Assembly (NCBI GenBank): GCA_030549495.1
Contig: JAUIRK010000536.1
Coordinates: 930,001 to 994,000 of the forward strand
Direction of reading: 5' to 3'
DNA length: 64,000 bases
Source of the DNA: Nectonema munidae
Lineage: Eukaryota > Nematomorpha > Nectonematoida > Nectonematidae
Part shown: positions 32,748-42,659 of the stretch, one piece after another
Layout: every line of letters starts with the position of its first letter
Position numbering within the stretch: the stretch's first letter is position 1
Notes under the pieces: model-generated
What the model was told of the DNA's origin: nothing
What the model saw: only the letters and a program-made list of their open reading frames with translations
Databases searched by the model: none
Program-made: the position numbers and the translations under genes

Positions 32748-33036
32748 AAAATTTAAGGTTTCATACCTTCAAAAATTGCTTTTTAAAAAAGGTACAGGGT
32801 CTTTTCGTTTAAACGGCCACATCGAGTAATCACCATTTCGTCTGCCTTTTATAGTTAATTATATTTATTAATTTATTAATTAATTATATAATTAATCATA
32901 GTTATTAATATTATAGCAACCACGACATAACTATAAAAGGCAGACGAAATGGTGATTACTTGATGTGGCAGTCTAAACAAAAAGACATTGCACCTTTTTT
33001 AGAAAGCAAGTTTTGAAGGTATGAAAACTTAAATTT
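32748..33036. mobile_element. Long palindrome built around a MITE
   Basis: The inner part (32796-32987) is a relative of the 26320 MITE, with GGGTCTTTTCGTTTAAACGG at its left end and CCATTTCGTCTGCC in both arms. The inverted symmetry continues well past the MITE ends: AAATTTAAGGTTTCATACCTTC at the left pairs with a near-identical inverted copy at the right (truncated quotation; arms about 120-130 bp). The centre is an AT-only stretch. No flanking duplication was seen. Confidence 0.75.
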
Positions 33037-34215
33037 ATAATATATTAACTAGTATTGATATTGTGGAAATATAAATTAAGAATATGGATTATTGATTATT
33101 TAAATATAGATTATTCAACCTATAAAAATTCTTTTTCGCCTCTATTGTAAAGCCTGCAAATTTATTATATTCATTCATTGATATTATAGTTTTATGCCTA
33201 TATTCCAATTTTATATTATCAATAAAATTTCTTCTTCTTCTTCTATAAAAATTCATTTATATCCTTAAAATTACAAACAAAAATGGGAAATAGATTGTAA
33301 ATAAAATTTCAGCGAAATATTATTTTAAAAAAATTTAAACACGTTATTATCTTACTTTATCATTATCAACTAGTATACTAATATATAATAATAATAAATT
33401 TATTAATAAAAATTGGAAAAAAAGATAAACATTGAATAGTGTATCGATCAAAAGTAGGATCGCATAAATTAATTTCTGAAAGACTAGGTATTAAATTTCT
33501 TGATCATTTTAAATTCATCATAGCATATACTAATTTTAATTAATATTTAAAAAAATCATTAGCATGAGATATAAAATAAAAATAGAGATGTATTTGTGAT
33601 ACACATAATATATATATAACATTTTAAATTGATATCGTATATCTAAGGGGTTAGAGATAGTCGTTTAGAGGGGTATATAATTACCGTTAACGGCCAGAAT
33701 AATCTGACGATATCTAGTATAAAGCAGAAGATTTGTATTAACCCTAACTGTGCCGAGCTTTTTCTCATTCCTCTGTGCCGAGGGGGGGGGGGGGGTCTTT
33801 TCAACCCCCTTCTATTCATCCTTACTTTTTTTTAAAATATCTGAAATTTGAGTTGTAACTAGCTTCTAAACTTTCAAGTTTATTTTTAGACAAGGTTTAA
33901 TCGCTTAAAATTTTCTCATTAGATATATAGAATTAAAATTTCATTCTCAACTCCCGTAAAAAAGTTTTTAAAAGGATAAATTTTCACTTATAGCGAAGTA
34001 AATATATTTGCCTGAACAAAAAAATCTAAAGCAAATTATTTGTGTTCAGAGCACGGCGTAGTTCCCCATTTGTCTTTTGAAATAAAGCCGCAACATAACT
34101 GAATATAATTTTTTGAGTTAGTAATTTTTGTATAATAATAATCATTGTTAGTTATCTATATTGATATTATGTGAAGAAGTTATGAAATGTTTTTAAAGTA
34201 ATGACCTCTTTGACC

Positions 34216-34313
34216 TTGTGTGTGTCTGTGTTTGTGTGTGTATGGTTTTTATGTATGTGTGTGTGTGTTAGTGGTGTGTGTATCTTCATGTGTGTGTGTG
34301 TGGTGTTAGTTTA
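34216..34313. repeat. (TG)n microsatellite
   Basis: Imperfect GT/TG runs, broken by TATGG and TCTTCA, cover about 100 bp in the left arm of piggyBac A. Confidence 0.8.
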
Positions 34314-34617
34314 TACGTTTTAAAATTTACTAATTGGTTACCAACTCAAATAAAAAACATCGCATAAATTTTTTGTGATCTCTATTTTGGAATTATACTT
34401 TTTACTATTATAAACAATCGTGGTATTCCTGATATTTCAATTTCTTGTTCTCTTCTCCACTGTTTAATTTTACATGTGCACCTTACTAGAGCTTCAGGCT
34501 TTTTTCTCCGCACAATTAACTTCCTTTTTCTCAATATTTCTCTCATTTTCAGTTGGGGTAAAATACTTTTTGTTTTCTTTTTCCGCTATTTATTTTGGTT
34601 TTGAAATAGCATTTCAC

Positions 34618-35733
34618 ATGGCACGTTCTGAGGATGTGAATATTTTTGCCGTTTTTGAAGATGTGTGTGGAAGTGAAGACAATGTTGTCAATGCGAGTTC
34701 TAACTTATTCAATGTTGCTTTCCAAGAGCACGATGCTTTTGGAGAAACAGACTGGGATGACCTGGATGAAAAAGTACGCGATGTGGAAGATGGAATGGAT
34801 TACGGGTGGGATGCTTTGAAGATTGAAAATATAGAAAACTTGGTTGAGCAGGTAAACTCTTCTGATTTACAAACTAAGAATAGGTTGATTAGATGTTTAG
34901 ATGATACTTTGTGCGAGAAAACTATTCTTTGTTTGATGAGCCACCAAATGAGGAAAATTTTGTTTCGTGTGGAGATAGAGTCATGGAAGAGATAACTTGG
35001 ACAAATTGTGAACTTGTTAGGGTTGGAAGACAAAGAGCTGCTGATATTATGAGAGATGTACCAGGTGTTAAAGGGTTGGCTAAAAATGCTAAAAATATTT
35101 TCGATTGCTGGAATCTTTTTTTTGATAAGAAAATAGTTACAAAAATTTTGAATTATTTAAATTCACGAATTGATAATTATATGAAAATGCCTCTCATATC
35201 TGAAAAGCTAAAGAAAAACCGAACCACTTGTGTCAGAAAAATATCTAGTGTTGAATTTTATGCTTACATTGGGTTATGCTACTTGAGGGCTTTTTCAAGT
35301 CAAAATCATTTAAGTGCTCATCTGATATGGTCAAAACTTGGAAACCCAATCTTCATATCTGTAATGAGTGTTAAAAGGTTTTATTTTATTAATCACTTTT
35401 TATGTTTTGATGATGTCGATACAAGAGCATCTAGATGCTTCTATGATAGGTGGGCGGCTTTCAGAAAGATCTTTGAAGACTTTAATTGTAGCAGATTGGT
35501 GAATCCTGACGATGCCTTAACCTTAGATGAAACTTTATACGCTAGTAGAACTGGTATAAATTTTAATGTTTTCAATCCAATGAAACCGTCAAAATACGGA
35601 CTTCTGTTCAAATCTAGAAATGCTGTCCGTTATCCTTTTACGTTTTTTATAGTATGTTATGCGGGTAAACCGAAAAGTCACGAAGGTCAATATTATGTAC
35701 CAGGATCATCTGCCATTGTCAAGTCAATGATAA
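34618..35733 (+). pseudogene. piggyBac A transposase, N-terminal part
   Basis: The likely start is ATG 34618 (MARSEDVNIFAVFEDV). The first ~98 residues are acidic. A frameshift near 34910 moves the reading into the next frame, which then stays open. This has AADIMRDVPGVKGLAKNAKN, YIGLCYLRAFSSQNHLSAHL, and CFYDRWAAFRKIFEDF, then ALTLDETLYASR with the first catalytic aspartate (about 35526) and KPSKYGLLFKSRNAVRYPF. The family pattern ends here at SSAIVKSMI. The codons after it (to 35783) belong to the insertion. This is the same T. ni-like subgroup as the C-terminal part. Confidence 0.9.
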
Positions 35734-35882
35734 GTGGCACCCATTATAACCCAACAAGGCTAAAATGTGATAAAAATAGTTAATTTTTAAAAACTAATTC
35801 TTTAATGTCTATCCAAATATAATGAAATTAAAAAATAATAAAAAAAAAATTTTTTATTTATAAAAAAAATATGACTCCTAAA

Positions 35883-37731
35883 GGAGTCATTGGGATAATA
35901 TAAAGGTAAAATTTAAAAAACTTTTATTAATAAAAATAACTAGGGTTGATGGAAAACTTGCTAACAGTTTTTTAAAGTAAATAAACTTCACATTTTTTAC
36001 ATTTAATTTTTGTGTTTTTTTTACATATATAAGAGCGTCTTGATGTAGTAAATGATTCTGGATTATGATTATGATTGTCTGTTCTTATATCTTTACTCGG
36101 AACAGATTTTCTTCCTTTTGGACCCAAATTAATGTTTAGTGATGGCCTTGACTTTTTTAGGAGAACTTGAACTATTTTTTTTTCGAAAATCTTTGTTACA
36201 GATTTTGGAGTTATTGATCATTTGATATAACTTCCCAGAAAAAACAAAAGCTGTATTTATTGAGTTTATTATCAGCGGCCAATACCACTTTTTACTTTTT
36301 ATTTGTGGTCTATAAACAGACAAAAACTGATCAAAAAGATCTACGCCTCCCATTCCTCTGTTGTAGGCTTTTATAACAAAAGGTTGGTTTACTTTTATTT
36401 TTCCACAATTTTTTTTCCATCTATGAACATCTATCAACGGAAAAACACTCTCTGAATTTGTACAAACGGTGACGAGTGAATTGTCCATCCATCTTGTAAT
36501 TTGAACACCATTACTACTAAAGTTTTCAAAAACCCTCTTTCTTTTTTTAAAAAAGTTCTTCTATTTGTTAAAGGACATTTGGATGCTCTATTCTCTTTCA
36601 TTGTTCCAGTTGCCCTAATACCATTATCATTCAGTTCTTTTATCAGAGAAAAAGATGTAAAAAAAATTATCAAAATAAAATTGATGTTTTATGGGATTAG
36701 GACAACTAAAAACCATTTTTTTAACTACTCGTGTCCTAACGGTTCTTTTGAATTTGGAGATTTATCTTTACCTTCATAAATTTCTAATTTGTATAACATA
36801 CCTGTTGAACTTGCAAGAACCCATGTTTTAAAACCAAAACGAATGGATATTATGTTGATTGCATATTTTATAAGTTTTAAATTAAGAATTTCAAACAAAA
36901 ACTTAAGCCATTTTTCTTTATGACAAATTATCATTGTTTGCACAATGTAAAAATTTTTTCAATTCCTGAAATCTGTTTCTACTCATTGTTGTAGAAAAAA
37001 TTGGACATTCAATATCCTTTTGTTTACTCCAATAATCTCTTTCTGAAGTTCTGACATTGTAACCGGATAAAAAAACTAAACCGATAAAATTACAAATTTC
37101 CTCATTAGAAGCACAAACATTTTGAAAATTTTGGTTTCTCTTGGCGTAGTTATTTGTTTCCTCCGTCAACAAGTAAAGCATATCTTCAAATATATCAAAA
37201 AAAACTTGGCAGCACGTTTTATCTAGTAATTCTGGATGTAAATGTAGTAAATTCTTCATGGCATACTCATCCTCATTTCCATCGCATCTTTTTTCTTTTG
37301 TATGAATTGGTTGACCCCTTCACTTTAGTTTTGAAAGACATGCTTCATTTATTTCAATGTCGTCTTGAATAGGAAAAACATCGACTTGTGCACAAATTTC
37401 AAGTCAAGCAACATTCTCTGTTTCATCTTGTTCCATGTCGCTTCCTTCACCTCCAGATGTTACACCAGTAACAACTTTATCAGCTGTCAAAACATTTTCT
37501 GCACTAATATAATCAAGAGCATTTTCTAAGTAAGTAAAATGTAGTTGCTCATCCATTTATTGCTTAAAAAAAATTAGATTTGAAAAAAGCAGAAAAAACT
37601 TAAAAAAAATATAAATATATTTTTGAAATTTTTTAGATTTTAAGTTATATATATAATTATTTTTTGATTTTTAACTTATGGACAAAATTTTTTATTTTTA
37701 TAGAAAAACATTGTATTATCCCAATGACTCC
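35883..37731 (-). mobile_element. piggyBac element B, inverted, inside element A
   Basis: The ends GGAGTCATTGGGATAATA and GGAGTCATTGGGATAATA (inward from 37731) are identical over 18 bases. The flanking tetranucleotides are TAAA (35879-35882) and TTAG (37732-37735), each one change from TTAA. The 1,849-bp element carries a minus-strand transposase of the PGBD2/3-like lineage, different from that of element A. Confidence 0.85.
35985..37556 (-). pseudogene. piggyBac B transposase (PGBD2/3-like), degraded
   Basis: The reading starts at ATG 37556 (MDEQLHFTYLENALDYISAE). A stop comes soon after. Recognisable parts in order are EEICNFIGLVFLSGYNVRTS and YWSKQKDIECPIFS (36918-37259), FGFKTWVLASSTGMLYKLE (36725-36943), FFTSFSLIKEL and NGIRATGTMKENRASKCPL (36434-36673), and YNRGMGGVDLFDQFLSVYRP (36129-36488), the third catalytic aspartate. 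A cysteine-bearing tail near 35985-36100 reads KKNTKIKCKKCEVYLL. The first catalytic region is missing through an internal deletion, and the second aspartate before FFTS is not present. There are several frameshifts, so it is dead. Confidence 0.85.
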
Positions 37732-38095
37732 TTAGGGAGTTATAGTTTTAATAAGCAACTAGTTATAAACTAAAAATAGAATTTATATTATTTTAATTTA
37801 AACAAAACTTTAAAACTATTATTTAAATGTTTACATTATAAAAATTCTAAATATAGTTTTTTTTTATCACAGAATAATTAAAAAACAAAAATGTGGCAAA
37901 ATTTGTACAAATTATCCAAACACTAAGCTTTTAACAAATATATCTTTTTTTGAACGTGAAATTTTTACTTTTTTTTTTTACAAGTTGAAATAAAAAGTTT
38001 AAAAAACAATATTGTATAAAATTTTTTAAATATTTTCAATTTTTTCTATTGGAAATTTTGACTAAAAAATTTGACTCCTTAAGGAGTCAATGGGA

Positions 38096-38934
38096 TATAA
38101 TGGCTTAAGCGAAACGTTATCTTTGAAAGGACGTAATCTTACAATTGATAGAAGATACACTTCAATTGAGTTAGTTCAGTGGCTGTATATAAGGGGTATT
38201 ACGACTGTTGGAACAATTAACCTAAATAGAAAAGGTATACCAAGTGAAATGAAAAGTGTTGAATTTCGTGATAATTTCTCTTACAAATATTGGTACGATA
38301 AAGATAAAAGGTATTCATCATTGCATAGCTATGTTGTGCATACCAAAAGCAAAGGTAAAAAGAATGTGATTTTAATAAGTTCGTCGACCTTTTATCAAAG
38401 GGGTGACCTTTGATGAGGGACAAAAGCCTGCAATATATAAGTTTTATGACTATACTAAAGGAGGCACAGATATTGTCGATCAGAAAATGAGAAAATTTTC
38501 TACTGCACGCAAGTCTAATAAATGGACAACAGCACCATTTTCCTATATTTTGGACACAGCACGAATAAATGCAACAACAATTTATAGTATGAATAACAAC
38601 TTAAATCCAAGGAAGACAAATAGTATTGAAGTTGGATTAAAATTGGTTTACGCATTAATTTTACTACAATTAAAAGAGAGACCTAGAGATGGATTGAGAG
38701 CCACTATTGTTAGAAGAATAAATGAGTCTGTTCAATCTATTACTGGGATTCAACACGAAACTGCCCTCAGATTCTTCTTCTCGGGCGACTACAAATAAAA
38801 GATGTCATTATTGTGTCGAAAGCATATACAAAGCAAAGAAAAACAAGCTAGGCAGAGTTTCAAAACAGTGTGAAATCTGCAAAAGAGTTATATGCCCTAA
38901 ACACTCATGCGCCTTTTGCTCACAATGTCACTAA
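38096..38934 (+). pseudogene. piggyBac A transposase, C-terminal part
   Basis: The part at 38096-38400 has KGRNLTIDRRYTSIELVQWL (second catalytic aspartate, about 38147) and GTINLNRKGIPSEMK. After a frame change at about 38400 the next frame has YKFYDYTKGGTDIVDQKMRK (third aspartate, about 38469) and RKSNKWTTAPFSYILD. After another change at about 38790 comes the cysteine-rich zinc domain: KRCHYCVESIY, SKQCEICKRVICPKH and CAFCSQCH, ending at 38934. All catalytic aspartates survive across the two parts. At least two frameshifts lie in this half. Confidence 0.9.
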
Positions 38935-40139
38935 TTCATATTTTTATTTGTTTTGATGAACCCCTTATAATTTTTGTCTTCAATGTTTGATATTTCTGCT
39001 TTTTAAAATTTATTGATTACTTCTGGTTGAATAAAATTGTGAATTTTTGCTTTATATGAAAATTCATTCTACTTTTCACAGTTCTTTGAATGCGTCCTAA
39101 TTATACAGTTTTTGATTAAATGCTCTTGTCATTTAGTTAACTAGTGACAAATTATCCTCCTGTTTGTTTATCTTTCAAAGGTATTCGTATCCTTGGAGAA
39201 TCCAGCATATCTTGTACCATTATTTTTTCTAAATGCAGGTATCCACAGGTTCATTTGATTGTTTTGCAAAAACGAGTATTAAAAAACCGCAAATTTGTTT
39301 CACACTTATTATTTTAAACTCTAAATGTAAAACAGCCTAAAAATAGAGTTTTCTTTGCCAATTTGTCTAAAACATGAAATTGTTATATAATTTGAATTAA
39401 AATTGTCGTAGATAGGTTTTAGATAAAAACCAAAAAATTTTTTTTATCAGATTTCACAAGTAAGCCTTGTTTATCACAAAAATAAAAAACCACAGTTCTG
39501 TTTTACACTTGTAAATTTTTACAACATAAAAGTGTAAGTTTTTTAAAATTATTTTTATAAAAAACGTATTCTCTAAAAAATTCGGTTGCTTGTTTTAAAA
39601 GGCCAATTTTAGGGGATACCCGCAATTTTTTACACACATATAAATAATTTTCCTTTATGATTGCCAAAAATGAAATCACAGTGTCCAATTCAACATATTT
39701 TGATGTAATACTTGAAAGTATATTTCATTAGATATAGTTATATCAAAGAAAATTTTAATTGACACATTTTCAAAAATATTGGTGAATTTCAGAAAATTTT
39801 TAAATATATAGAATGTTAAATGTCTAAATATACATAAAGTTATTCCTATTCTAATATTTCAAATAATCTTTTTATTTAAAACACAAGTTTTGCGCTTTAA
39901 TAAAAATAGTATCAAAATTTTTCTGAAAACCTATAAATTTTGATATTCATTGACAGATTTGGACATGAAAAGTTCATCAAACTGTCATCAAAAAGGTATC
40001 AAAGATGCAGCTAGCAATTATAGGAAAAGACAAGTAGCCCCATAGCAATCAGTTAAGCTGATTTAACCTTTTTTGCCCCTCGGCACTATTAGGGTTAAAA
40101 AGCAATACTCATGTAATGGTCGATAGCCGGTTAATGTAA

Positions 40140-40652
40140 ATACTATTTGTGCGTATCTTTGAGGAAGTCGTATGTATAGAGTGGTTATTTTATTATCAAA
40201 TTTATTTTTTTTATTTTGATGTATTAGCTAAAAAATCATTCTCAATAAGTATGTCAAATTTCAACTTTTCGAATGACTGGTTTATGTAAAATTTTCCAAA
40301 ATTCACATATAGTATAAGTAGGCTGGCAAGATTTTTCTGTGTATTTTTTAACTAATGCAACATCTTAAATTCCTATTAATAAAAATGTATATATACCATT
40401 TTTAGTTCTAAACGGTCTTTTTTAAATTCGAAAGTGTCTTTTTTGATTTTACTTTTCTGAATAAGCTTTGAAGTCTTGTTTCTAATAAATGCGCGTAATA
40501 TTATGTGCGATTGTCAGGTTCTGTAGACGTATTGAAAGATACACTGATAATTTTCTAATTCTCCGCCTCTATTTCAAGTCTTTTTTAATTCGATGCAACT
40601 AGCAGTTCATTTATAGACAAGTTTTTAACTCTTCATTGCCTTCTGCATAGAT
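40140..40652. other. No recognisable gene
   Basis: AT-rich flank with no supported feature. Confidence 0.4.
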
Positions 40653-40983
40653 TGTTTTTATATTATAGTAACATAGAATTAAAAATTTTTTTAGTTTGTA
40701 TCGAAAGTTTCAACTAAGCAAAAAAGTGAATTTTAAAACTTATTTTCGAAAAACGTTTTACATCCATTATATAATGGAAAAAAGTGTTAACAAACTTCTT
40801 TATTATCATTCAAGTAATTTAAAGCAAAAACAATATATCACATTTTATGAAGAAATAGAAACTAAGTATAAATACTATGTTTTTTCGAAATTAAGTTTTA
40901 AAATTCACTTTTTTACTTATAGTTGAAACTTTCGATACAAACTAAAAATTTTTTTAATTTTATGTTACTATAATATAAAAACA
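40653..40983. mobile_element. Foldback element, arms about 105 bp
   Basis: TGTTTTTATATTATAGTAAC at 40653 is matched by its inverse ending at 40983. The symmetry runs on through AGTTTGTATCGAAAGTTTCA and GTGAATTTTAAAACTTA with few mismatches. The loop is about 125 bp. The open frame at 40696-40926 spans the hairpin and has no family features. No clear target duplication was found. Confidence 0.8.
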
Positions 40984-41040
40984 AGCTGCTTTAGGTTATC
41001 AAAAAAGAAATATAACAATTATATTAAATTTTAAGTGAGC

Positions 41041-41064
41041 GGGGGGGGGGGGGGGGGGGGGGGG
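41041..41064. repeat. Run of 24 G
   Basis: The longest homopolymer in the window. The left flank AAATTTTAAGTGAGC resembles, in reverse, the flank of the C run at 27235-27245 (TCAACTAAAATTT), so it may mark the end of another Rep-A-like element. Run length in the assembly is unlikely to be exact. Confidence 0.9.
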
Positions 41065-41615
41065 TCCATATATTCTTTTGTTAATTTACTAACTTTATTA
41101 ATGTTTTTAACCAGACTACAATGAAAGAGAAAAGTCTTTTTAAACTTAAAGTGTTAAAAATGGTCTATACTCAAAAATTGACTACTTTAATATTTAAAGG
41201 GTGAGTCATATAAGATTTTTGTCTTCTCTTCAATTTTTTATAAGAAACTTCTAGTGGATTTAATATTGTATTTTGTTGTGATTATTTACTCTCCTCTAAT
41301 TTATGTTAGTTAAAAAAATACTATTTAAAAATAAAAGAATACTTTTACATTTTAATGGTCAGTTGAGGTCAATGTATACTTTTATCACTTTATAAATGTT
41401 TTTAAAAAAAGACACAAAATTTTAAAAAAAGAAAACTATTCCTACACTTCATGGGATAAAAATTGTTTTATTCAAAAAGCCCTATGAAATGTAAATTACC
41501 GTATTGATACAGCCAAAATTACAAGATATTTTTATTGTAATTTGCACCAATCGAATCTTCTAATTAAGAGTGACGTTAACGTATTCTTTAAAAAAATTAC
41601 CTTTCAGTCGTCACT
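41065..41615. other. No recognisable gene
   Basis: AT-rich with only short frames. Confidence 0.4.
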
Positions 41616-41623
41616 CTATAGAA

Positions 41624-41929
41624 CAGTGGTTCCTAACATTTTTTAATTTGCGACACCCTTGGCTAGCCTTTAAAAAAATTCCTGGCACCCTTTAAGGAAA
41701 AACTTATTTAAAATTTCCATAAATTTTTCTGATAATGAAAGATAAAGCCTAAGTAAAAGTTAAAAATAATTATATAAAAAAAGTATCTAAGCTAAAAGTT
41801 AAATTGTTAATTAGACAATAAAAGCAGAGAGAATGAAATTAATACAATTTTTACCCTGAATTTTGGCGGCACCCTTAAAAAATCTTACGGCACCCTTTAG
41901 TGCCGCGGCACACCGGTTGGGAATCACTG
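41624..41929. mobile_element. hAT MITE, 306 bp
   Basis: The flanks CTATAGAA (41616-41623) and CTCTAGAA (41930-41937) differ at one of eight bases. The ends are CAGTGGTTCCTAACA and CAGTGATTCCCAACCGG (inward), followed by GCGACACCC and GTGCCGCGGC type subterminal sequence. It is non-coding. Confidence 0.9.
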
Positions 41930-42055
41930 CTCTAGAACCACTTCATTATGAAAAAGAATACAGTTTGTGTTCATCTACCTTTTTACATAGTTGTTATTAT
42001 CAGACATAACATAAAATGATTCATGGGTTAAATTAAGCTATTTAGGTCAAATTAA

Positions 42056-42183
42056 CCCGTTAACGACCAGAATAATCAGACGATATCTAATGTAAAGCAG
42101 AAGATTTGTATTAAAGAGATTTGATAAACGCAGACGATTTTATTTTTGTAAAGTCGACTATAGTCCACATGGGCATTAACGGG
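42056..42183. mobile_element. TTAA MITE, uninterrupted copy
   Basis: TTAA at 42052-42055 and 42184-42187 encloses CCCGTTAACGACCAGAATAA and, inward from the right, CCCGTTAATGCCCATG. It serves as the reference for the split copy at 33681-40134 and the partial copy at about 54990-55098. Confidence 0.9.
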
Positions 42184-42189
42184 TTAAGT

Positions 42190-42659
42190 GGAAACATGGC
42201 CTGTGATACGTCAAAATGTCCAAATTTTCTACCCAATTTGAATATGCGAGCGATCTTTGATAAATATTCATTAAAAATTATTTACTCTACCTCTTTTTCA
42301 ATACTAATTTCAGCATAGATTATTGATTAAAACTTTTTTTTCAACAATTTCAAAATCAATAGAGCACTTTTTGATTCTTGCTATTCTCTACTTTTCTAAA
42401 CAATGCGTTATAGATATTCCATTCCTACATTATGAAAAACCTTAGAACTTGCTTTTATTTTTTAATTTATTCGTTCGTTATAAAATTTATTAATGGGAAA
42501 ATATATAGGATGGTTCAGAAAATATTAGATAGCGACATTTATTAAGTTTTAAAAATTATGAGTCTCGTACTATTACTTTTAACATTTTTTATGCAATTCA
42601 AATATTTTGAAATGTATATGCATTAAATAAAACATTCCAATCAATTAAGTGCGTGGGAA
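42190..42659. other. No recognisable gene
   Basis: AT-rich, nothing supported. Confidence 0.4.

Larger units (their letters stand above)
35734..38095. mobile_element. Insertion splitting the piggyBac A transposase gene
   Basis: The family pattern of the transposase is interrupted after SSAIVKSMI and resumes at NGLSETLSLKGRNLT. The DNA on both sides carries AGTCAATG at the joint. The left edge contains CCCATTATAACCCA and the right edge TGGGATATAATGG, which are inverted relatives. Inside is piggyBac B. The palindrome TGACTCC-TTAA-GGAGTCA occurs at the right edge (38072-38089) and at both ends of piggyBac B. This suggests either a MITE host for B or a second B-type end. The order of events is inferred. 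Confidence 0.55.
33742..40094 (+). mobile_element. piggyBac element A, 6.35 kb, nested
   Basis: TTAA at 33738-33741 and 40095-40098 flanks ends CCCTAACTGTGCCGAG and CCCTAATAGTGCCGAG (inward, two mismatches). A run of 14 G follows the left end by about 25 bases (33782-33795). The transposase lies on the plus strand in two parts, 34618-35733 and about 38096-38934, separated by an insertion that carries piggyBac B. The long right arm (38940-40094) shares sequence with the compound satellite repeat, including AACAAATTTGCGG-type sequence near 39285-39305 (inverted). A normal piggyBac is 2.3-3.5 kb, and the excess is the insertion plus long arms. Confidence 0.9.
33681..40134. mobile_element. TTAA MITE split by the piggyBac A insertion
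   Basis: The left half (33681-33741) reads CCGTTAACGGCCAGAATAAT and ends AAGATTTGTATTAA. The right half (40095-40134) ends TCGATAGCCGGTTAA. Joined across the insertion they give the layout of the uninterrupted MITE at 42056-42183, and the split falls exactly at that MITE's internal GTATTAA. This is direct evidence that piggyBac A entered a TTAA inside an older MITE. Confidence 0.8.

Noticed and set aside
34474-34617. N-terminal extension of the piggyBac A frame
   Set aside because: The first 48 codons upstream of ATG 34618 are hydrophobic and phenylalanine-rich, unlike piggyBac starts. The internal ATG begins the expected acidic N-terminus.
40696-40926. 76-residue protein
   Set aside because: The frame spans both arms of a foldback element and is a by-product of the hairpin.
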